64,000 nucleotides of DNA from Trebonia sp963774945 (GTDB lineage: Bacteria; Actinomycetota; Actinomycetes; Streptosporangiales; Streptosporangiaceae): contig CAVZHA010000017.1 in the NCBI GenBank assembly GCA_963774945.1, positions 1-64,000 of the forward strand. Reading direction: 5' to 3'. Position 1 is the first letter of the stretch, and each line of letters opens with the position of its first letter. Shown here piece by piece: positions 59,133-64,000 of this stretch. A program made the translations under genes and the position numbers. The notes beneath the pieces were generated by a model. The model saw only the letters and a program-made list of their open reading frames with translations, was not told the origin of the DNA and did not search any database.

Positions 59133-62100
59133 GTGAGTGCGTCGCGCAACGGCCAAGTCGTCACGTTCTACTCCTACAAGGGAGGCACCGGCCGGACGAT
59201 GGCGCTGGCTAACGTGGCCTGGATCATCGCCGCGAGCGGCAGGCGGGTGCTGGTCGTCGACTGGGATCTGGAGTCCCCCGGCCTGCACAAGTTTTTCCTG
59301 CCCTTCCTCGACGAGTCGACCGTGAGCGCAACCCCCGGCGTGATCGAGATCATCAACGACTACGCCACCGCCTCCCTTGACCCCGCGCCGCGTCCCGATG
59401 ACTGGTACCTGGAGTACGCGCGCGTCGACCGTCACGCCGTCTCCCTGGAGTGGGCATTCCTCGGCGAGGGGAAGCTCGACTTCCTCTCCGCCGGGCGGCA
59501 GAACCGCGATTACTCCGCCGCCGTCGGCTCCCTCGACTGGGACAACTTCTACGAGCGGCTGGGCGGTGGCCGCTTCTTCCAGGCGATGCGCGCGGACATG
59601 AAGCGTAACTACGACTACGTGCTGATCGACAGCCGCACCGGGCTCTCCGACGTAGCCGACATCTGCACGATCGAACTGCCCGACGTCCTCACGGTGTGCT
59701 TCACGCTCAGCAACCAGAGCATTGAAGGGGCGGCCAGGGTCGCCCGCCAGATCAGCAACAGATACCGCGACAGGAACATCAGGGTGCTGCCGGTGCCGAT
59801 GCGCATCGAGGACGGCGAGAAGGAGAAGCTGGACGTCGGCCGGACGATGGCCCGCCGCCGGTTCGAGGGATTCCCGCAGGGGATGCCCCAGGAGGATCTG
59901 ATTACCTACTGGTCCGCCGTCGAAGTCCCGTACAAGCCGTTCTACGCGTTCGAGGAGATCCTGGCCACCTTCGGCGACGCGCCGGGCTCGCCGTCCTCGC
60001 TGCTGGCGTCGTTCGAGCGGATCACCGGCGCGGTGACCTCAGGCAGCGTGACTGCGATGCAGCCGATAGCTGACGAGCTGCGGCTCCAGTACAAGGAGGC
60101 GTTTGCCCGTCGGCCCCCGGCCGCCCTCACCCAGGTGTACCTGAGCTACGCACCCGACGACCGCATGTGGGCAGACTGGATCGAGGCCGTCCTCACCCGG
60201 ACGGGCTTCCGGGTGATGCCGAGGTCTACCGTGTCACCGCTGAGCGTGGAACTCGAGGCCGAGGAATCCTTCGAGGGCTCGCCTCGGGTCATCGCCGTGC
60301 TCTCCGCGTCTTATATGCACTCACCGGAGGCCAGATCTCTGTGGCGGGCGCTATCGGCGGCGGACGCGGCCGGAATCAGACGGCAGCTCGTCCCCGTCCG
60401 GGTCGCAGACGTGCGCATCACCGAGCCGTTCAGCGAGCACAGCATCGTCGACTTGGCGAGGATGGACGCCGCGCAGGCGACGGCGCGGCTGCTGTGGGCC
60501 TTTGACCGGCCGGCGCAGCTTGCGGGAGCGGGGTCCGCCCAGGCCGACGGGCCGCGCTTCCCCGGTACCGTACCCAGGATCTGGAGCGCCCCGGCCAGGA
60601 ACGCGGACTTCACCGGCCGGGCGGCGACCCTCGAGCTGCTACGCGACAAGCTCTCCGGCAGCGGCGCGGTGGTCGTCGCCCAGGCGCTGTACGGCCTGGG
60701 CGGCGTGGGCAAGACACAACTTGCGCTCGAGTACGCGCACCGCTTCATGGCCGACTACGACCTCGTCTGGTGGGTTCCGTCGGAGCGGTCAGAGGAGATC
60801 AGCCAGTCGCTGGCCGACCTGGCGAGAAAGCTGGAACTGCGAGTAGGCGACAACGTGGCCGAGGCGGCCGAGGCGGCGCTCGAGGAACTGCGCCGCGATA
60901 GCATCCCGCGCTGGCTGCTCATCTTCGACAACGGCGACAACCCCAAGCAGCTCGAGGCGTACCTGCCGATGGGAAGCGGGCACGTCATCATCACCTCGCG
61001 CAACCAGTCCTGGACCAATAGCGCTGACCTGCTTGAAGTTGATGTCTTCTCACGCGAGGAGAGCGTTTCGCACCTGCTGCGCCATGTGCCGAACCTCGAC
61101 CGGGGAGACGCGGCCAAGGTCGCAGAAGCGCTGGGCGACCTGCCGCTGGCGATTGAGCAGGCAGGTGCGTGGCTTGAGCAAACCGGGATGCCTGCTCAGG
61201 CTTATGTGGAGGAGCTGTCGACCCGCGCCACCCGCATCCTGGCGCTGAACCAGCCGTCGGACTACCCGACGCCGGTGGTGGCAACCTGGAACATGTCCTT
61301 CGACCGGCTTCGGGACCGGTCGCCCGCGGCCGTCCGGCTGCTCCAGATCCTCGCGTTCTGCTCGCCAGGCCCCATCTCGATGAACCTGCTCTACAGCGAG
61401 GAGATGATCCAGTCGCTGCTGCCGTATGACTCCGCGCTGAGCGAACGCCTGATGCTGGGCCGGATCATCCGCGACATCAGCCGGTTCGCCTTGGTCAAGG
61501 TCGATCAGGGCAGCAACTCGCTGCAGATCCACCGGCTCGTCCAGGCCGTCATCCGGGCCCAGATGACCGAGCAGGAGCAGAGCGACGCCCGGCACGAGCT
61601 GCACGCGATCCTGGTCGGAGCGCGTCCGCGCCAGGGCGAGACCGACGACCCGTCGAACTGGTTGGCCTACGAGGTCATCTGGCCGCACCTCGGCCCGTCG
61701 TTCGCCGAGGAGTGCGACGACGCGAGGACCAGGCAGCTGCTCATCGACTGGGTGCGCTACCAGTGGAAGGTCGGCGAGTTCGAGGCCTGTCTCAACCTGG
61801 CCCACCGACTGGAGGCCCTCTGGACCCGTCAACTCGGCCCGGACGACCAGCAGACCCTGCACCTGCGGTTCCACATCGCGAACGTGCTGCGCTCGCAGGG
61901 CAGATACCAAGACGCGCGCGATCTCGACCTGGCCGTCATCGAGCGGCAGCGGGCGGTGCTCGGCGTCGACCATCCGCACGCTCTGATGACCGCGGGCAGC
62001 CTCGCGGCCGACCTCAAGGCGCTCGGCGAGTTCCGGCAGGCGCTGGTCTCCGACCAGCAGACCTACGCCAGCTTCAAGGACCAGTTCGGCGAGGACTATC

Positions 62101-63047
62101 CGCGCACGCTGGTCGCGGCGTTCAACCTGGCGATCTCTTACCGGCTCGTCGGCGACTACTCGGCCGCCCGCCGCCTTGATCAGGAGACGCTCGACCGCCG
62201 CCGCGTGGTGCTGCCCGTCGACCATCCGTACACCCTTGACACGGCCGCCAATCTGGCGCTCGACATGAGGGCCGAGGGCGCGTTCCGCGACTCAGTCGAT
62301 CTGCTCAGGACAACCTGGGAGAAGTATCGCGCGGTGTTCGACGACGACATGATCGAGCCGCTCCGCACCGCCATCAGCCTCGCCGTCTCGCTCCGCAAAG
62401 CCGGCGATCAGGCCGAGGCCATGAAGCTGGCCCAGGACACGTACAACCGGTACAAGCGGCGGTACGGCAGCGAGGCGCCCGAGGCGCAGCTCTGCGCGCT
62501 GAACCTGGCCTGCGACTACGCGGCGGCCGGCGACTTCAGGCGCGCGCTCGACCTGGCGACCGACGTCAGGGGCGCGTTGCAGGCGGCACTCGGCGACGAT
62601 CACCCGAACACGCTGGTCGCCGCGAACAACCTCGCCTGCTATCTGCGCTCTTCGGGTCGGTTCGCCGAAGCCCTCAGCGACGCCACGGACGCCACCGAGC
62701 GGATGCGGCAGACGCTGGGCGAGGATCACCCGATAACCCTCTCGGCCGCGATCAACCTGGCCAACTGCCTGGGCGACACGCAGAATCTCAAGGCAGGGGA
62801 AACGCTGCACCGCAGTACGCTGGCGAAACTGACCAGAGTGCTCGGCCCCGAGCATCCGGACACGCTGATCTGTCAGGCGGATCTCGCCGTCACGTTCCGC
62901 GCCCGGGGCCGCTTCGAGGAGGCGGATGAACTGGCGACGGCCGTGCTGGCGAGCCTCGAGCGGGTGCTCGGCAACAGTCATCCCGACATCGTTCAACTGC
63001 GCGCGGGCCAGCGGATCAACCGCGACCTGGAGCCGCAGACTTACTGA
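59133..63047 (+). CDS. fxsT: Multidomain FxsT: ParA-like ATPase, TIR, NB-ARC, TPR
   Basis: A 1304-residue protein, the frame intact across 3.9 kb. Domains in order: (1) deviant Walker A KGGTGRT at 16-22 and VVDWDLESPG at 41-50, a MinD/ParA-like ATPase, to about residue 310. (2) TIR-like, LTQVYLSYAPDDRMWADWIEAVL from about 333 to 460. (3) NB-ARC, FTGRAATLELL, the P-loop GLGGVGKTQLALEYAHRF at about 521, WLLIFDNGDN, and GDLPLAIEQAGAWLEQTG. (4) winged-helix then TPR repeats from about 870 to 1300 (TLHLRFHIANVLRSQGRYQDA, HPNTLVAANNLACYLRSSGRFAEAL). GTG start at 59133. It is the last gene of the fxs cluster and its stop lies 5 bp from the convergent hydrolase. Confidence 0.88.
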   Translation: MSASRNGQVVTFYSYKGGTGRTMALANVAWIIAASGRRVLVVDWDLESPGLHKFFLPFLDESTVSATPGVIEIINDYATASLDPAPRPDDWYLEYARVDRHAVSLEWAFLGEGKLDFLSAGRQNRDYSAAVGSLDWDNFYERLGGGRFFQAMRADMKRNYDYVLIDSRTGLSDVADICTIELPDVLTVCFTLSNQSIEGAARVARQISNRYRDRNIRVLPVPMRIEDGEKEKLDVGRTMARRRFEGFPQGMPQEDLITYWSAVEVPYKPFYAFEEILATFGDAPGSPSSLLASFERITGAVTSGSVTAMQPIADELRLQYKEAFARRPPAALTQVYLSYAPDDRMWADWIEAVLTRTGFRVMPRSTVSPLSVELEAEESFEGSPRVIAVLSASYMHSPEARSLWRALSAADAAGIRRQLVPVRVADVRITEPFSEHSIVDLARMDAAQATARLLWAFDRPAQLAGAGSAQADGPRFPGTVPRIWSAPARNADFTGRAATLELLRDKLSGSGAVVVAQALYGLGGVGKTQLALEYAHRFMADYDLVWWVPSERSEEISQSLADLARKLELRVGDNVAEAAEAALEELRRDSIPRWLLIFDNGDNPKQLEAYLPMGSGHVIITSRNQSWTNSADLLEVDVFSREESVSHLLRHVPNLDRGDAAKVAEALGDLPLAIEQAGAWLEQTGMPAQAYVEELSTRATRILALNQPSDYPTPVVATWNMSFDRLRDRSPAAVRLLQILAFCSPGPISMNLLYSEEMIQSLLPYDSALSERLMLGRIIRDISRFALVKVDQGSNSLQIHRLVQAVIRAQMTEQEQSDARHELHAILVGARPRQGETDDPSNWLAYEVIWPHLGPSFAEECDDARTRQLLIDWVRYQWKVGEFEACLNLAHRLEALWTRQLGPDDQQTLHLRFHIANVLRSQGRYQDARDLDLAVIERQRAVLGVDHPHALMTAGSLAADLKALGEFRQALVSDQQTYASFKDQFGEDYPRTLVAAFNLAISYRLVGDYSAARRLDQETLDRRRVVLPVDHPYTLDTAANLALDMRAEGAFRDSVDLLRTTWEKYRAVFDDDMIEPLRTAISLAVSLRKAGDQAEAMKLAQDTYNRYKRRYGSEAPEAQLCALNLACDYAAAGDFRRALDLATDVRGALQAALGDDHPNTLVAANNLACYLRSSGRFAEALSDATDATERMRQTLGEDHPITLSAAINLANCLGDTQNLKAGETLHRSTLAKLTRVLGPEHPDTLICQADLAVTFRARGRFEEADELATAVLASLERVLGNSHPDIVQLRAGQRINRDLEPQTY

Positions 63048-63052
63048 CGCCG

Positions 63053-63931
63053 TCACACGACCCGCTTGCCCGCGGTCAGCCAGCGCAGAATGTCGGGCAG
63101 CACGTCGAGCGCGCCGAAGTGGGCCGCCCCCGCCTGGACCACGACCGCGGCGCTCGGCATGCGCTCGGCCAGCCACTTGGCGTGGCTCACCGGTGAGAGG
63201 TTGTCCCGCGCCCCGTGCCAGAGCAGGACGGGGACGGTAACCGCAGCCGGATCGAACCCCCACGGGGCCCAGAAGGCCAGCGCATCGTCGATCCAGCCGT
63301 GCGGTGACGTCCGCAGCGCCTCCGCGTAGGCCGCCTCAAGCAGCGGGCGGATGCCGGTGTCGGTGACTACCCGCAGATCGGCGTCCGGCAGCTCAAGCTG
63401 CAGCCTGGCCAGCAGGCTGGCCGGATCGGCACGGACGGCGTCGGCGGTGGCCTGGGTTACGGCTGCGATCGCGGCATAACCGGCCGAGACGGCCTCGTAC
63501 TCGGCGACGTTCGACTCGGCCATGCCGTCGAGCCAGTCGAGGCCGTCCGCCTCGCGCGGCGCGATGCCGACGAGCACCGCCACCCTGGTCACCCGGTCGG
63601 ACAGCAGCGCCGCGCACGCGAGCGCGTGCGGACCCCCTCCTGACCTGCCCACCACGGCGAACCGGCTGAGCCCGAGGGCGTCTGCGATTGCCGACACGTC
63701 GTCGGCGGCGTCGGCCACCCGCCGCCCGGGCTGCCGGTCGGACTCACCGTAGCCGGGCCGGTCGAAGCAGATCAGCCGAACCCCGAGCCGATGCAGGATG
63801 GCCGAGCGCGGGCGCGGCCCGATCCGGCTTCCCGGCGTTCCGTGTAGCAGGAACACCGGACGACCCTCTGGATCCCCATACGCCACGGTGGCGAGCTGCC
63901 TGCCATCGGCTGTTCTGACCGTTCGCTTCAA
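63053..63931 (-). CDS. Alpha/beta hydrolase
   Basis: About 292 residues from TTG at 63931 (GGGAAG just upstream). A longer frame starts at TTG 63976. No ATG or GTG start is available, so the start is uncertain. The oxyanion motif is VFLLHGTPGSRIG; the nucleophile is Ser in VVGRSGGGPHALACA. VPVLLWHGARDNLSP carries the Asp and AGAAHFGALDVLPDIL the His. These are the motifs of a typical alpha/beta hydrolase such as an esterase or haloalkane-type enzyme. The substrate is unknown. It converges on fxsT and reads away from the end of the window. Confidence 0.85.
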   Translation of the reverse strand: MKRTVRTADGRQLATVAYGDPEGRPVFLLHGTPGSRIGPRPRSAILHRLGVRLICFDRPGYGESDRQPGRRVADAADDVSAIADALGLSRFAVVGRSGGGPHALACAALLSDRVTRVAVLVGIAPREADGLDWLDGMAESNVAEYEAVSAGYAAIAAVTQATADAVRADPASLLARLQLELPDADLRVVTDTGIRPLLEAAYAEALRTSPHGWIDDALAFWAPWGFDPAAVTVPVLLWHGARDNLSPVSHAKWLAERMPSAAVVVQAGAAHFGALDVLPDILRWLTAGKRVV

Positions 63932-64000
63932 GATCTTCCCTAGCCGCCGCGTTGTGCGATGAGTTCCCGGACTCAATCATGATCGCGCGCTTATTACGTT

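Overview
The window is high-GC actinobacterial chromosome. The evidence is very G+C-rich codons, frequent GTG starts, two conservon (roadblock/DUF742/small GTPase) operons, the TreY/TreZ trehalose pathway, an FxSxx-COOH peptide-modification locus, and large TPR/NB-ARC signalling proteins. Together these suggest a filamentous actinomycete (Streptosporangiales-like or similar); the species cannot be told. No rRNA, tRNA or CRISPR was seen. Many genes between 1 and 31.4 kb, and two near 42-43 kb, read correctly only if single-base frameshifts are repaired. At many junctions one surplus base, often a G or C in a CG-rich context, explains the break. I therefore treat these as probable sequence errors and give the span of the whole gene.

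Layout. 0-7.6 kb: gluconokinase, heme O synthase (ctaB), treY-treZ, and a GH43 glycosidase. 7.6-13.9 kb: a VapBC-type pair, an isochorismatase-like hydrolase, a MetE-C-like protein, a 3' relic of an ADP-ribosylglycohydrolase gene, a carotenoid oxygenase with a SnoaL-like partner, and an intact ADP-ribosylglycohydrolase. 13.8-20 kb: a small membrane protein and a penicillin-acylase-family hydrolase (leftward), then a PHP-UvrD helicase fusion (rightward). 20.2-23.7 kb: a GT39 membrane glycosyltransferase and a GT2-GtrA fusion. 23.7-31.4 kb: NiFe-hydrogenase maturation genes, with hypF-hypE-hypC-hypD-DUF6390 leftward and hypA-hypB rightward from a shared divergent promoter region; no hydrogenase subunits are in the window. 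31.4-37.4 kb: a probable catabolic operon (class III aminotransferase, GntR regulator, APC permease, FGGY kinase) behind a palindromic operator. 37.5-43.6 kb: a membrane protein, a methyltransferase, and a TetR-controlled MFS exporter with an FAD oxidoreductase.

43.6-51.3 kb holds two paralogous conservons around an APC permease. The first is cvnB-C-D. The second is cvnA-B-C followed by an NB-ARC-TPR protein in the exact place of the CvnD GTPase. A near-identical 16-bp element lies upstream of both. 51.7-53.1 kb: a GcvT/LigM-like folate-dependent demethylase with a strong terminator, then a small membrane protein and an unrecognised repeat protein.

54.9-63.0 kb is a complete fxs cluster. It has a 59-residue precursor ending in FQSSI (fxsA), the radical SAM/SPASM maturase FxsB with a degenerate metalloprotease extension, the TIR-like FxsC, and the 1304-residue ParA-like/TIR/NB-ARC/TPR protein FxsT. 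This and the NB-ARC conservon are the most interesting parts of the window. An alpha/beta hydrolase closes it.
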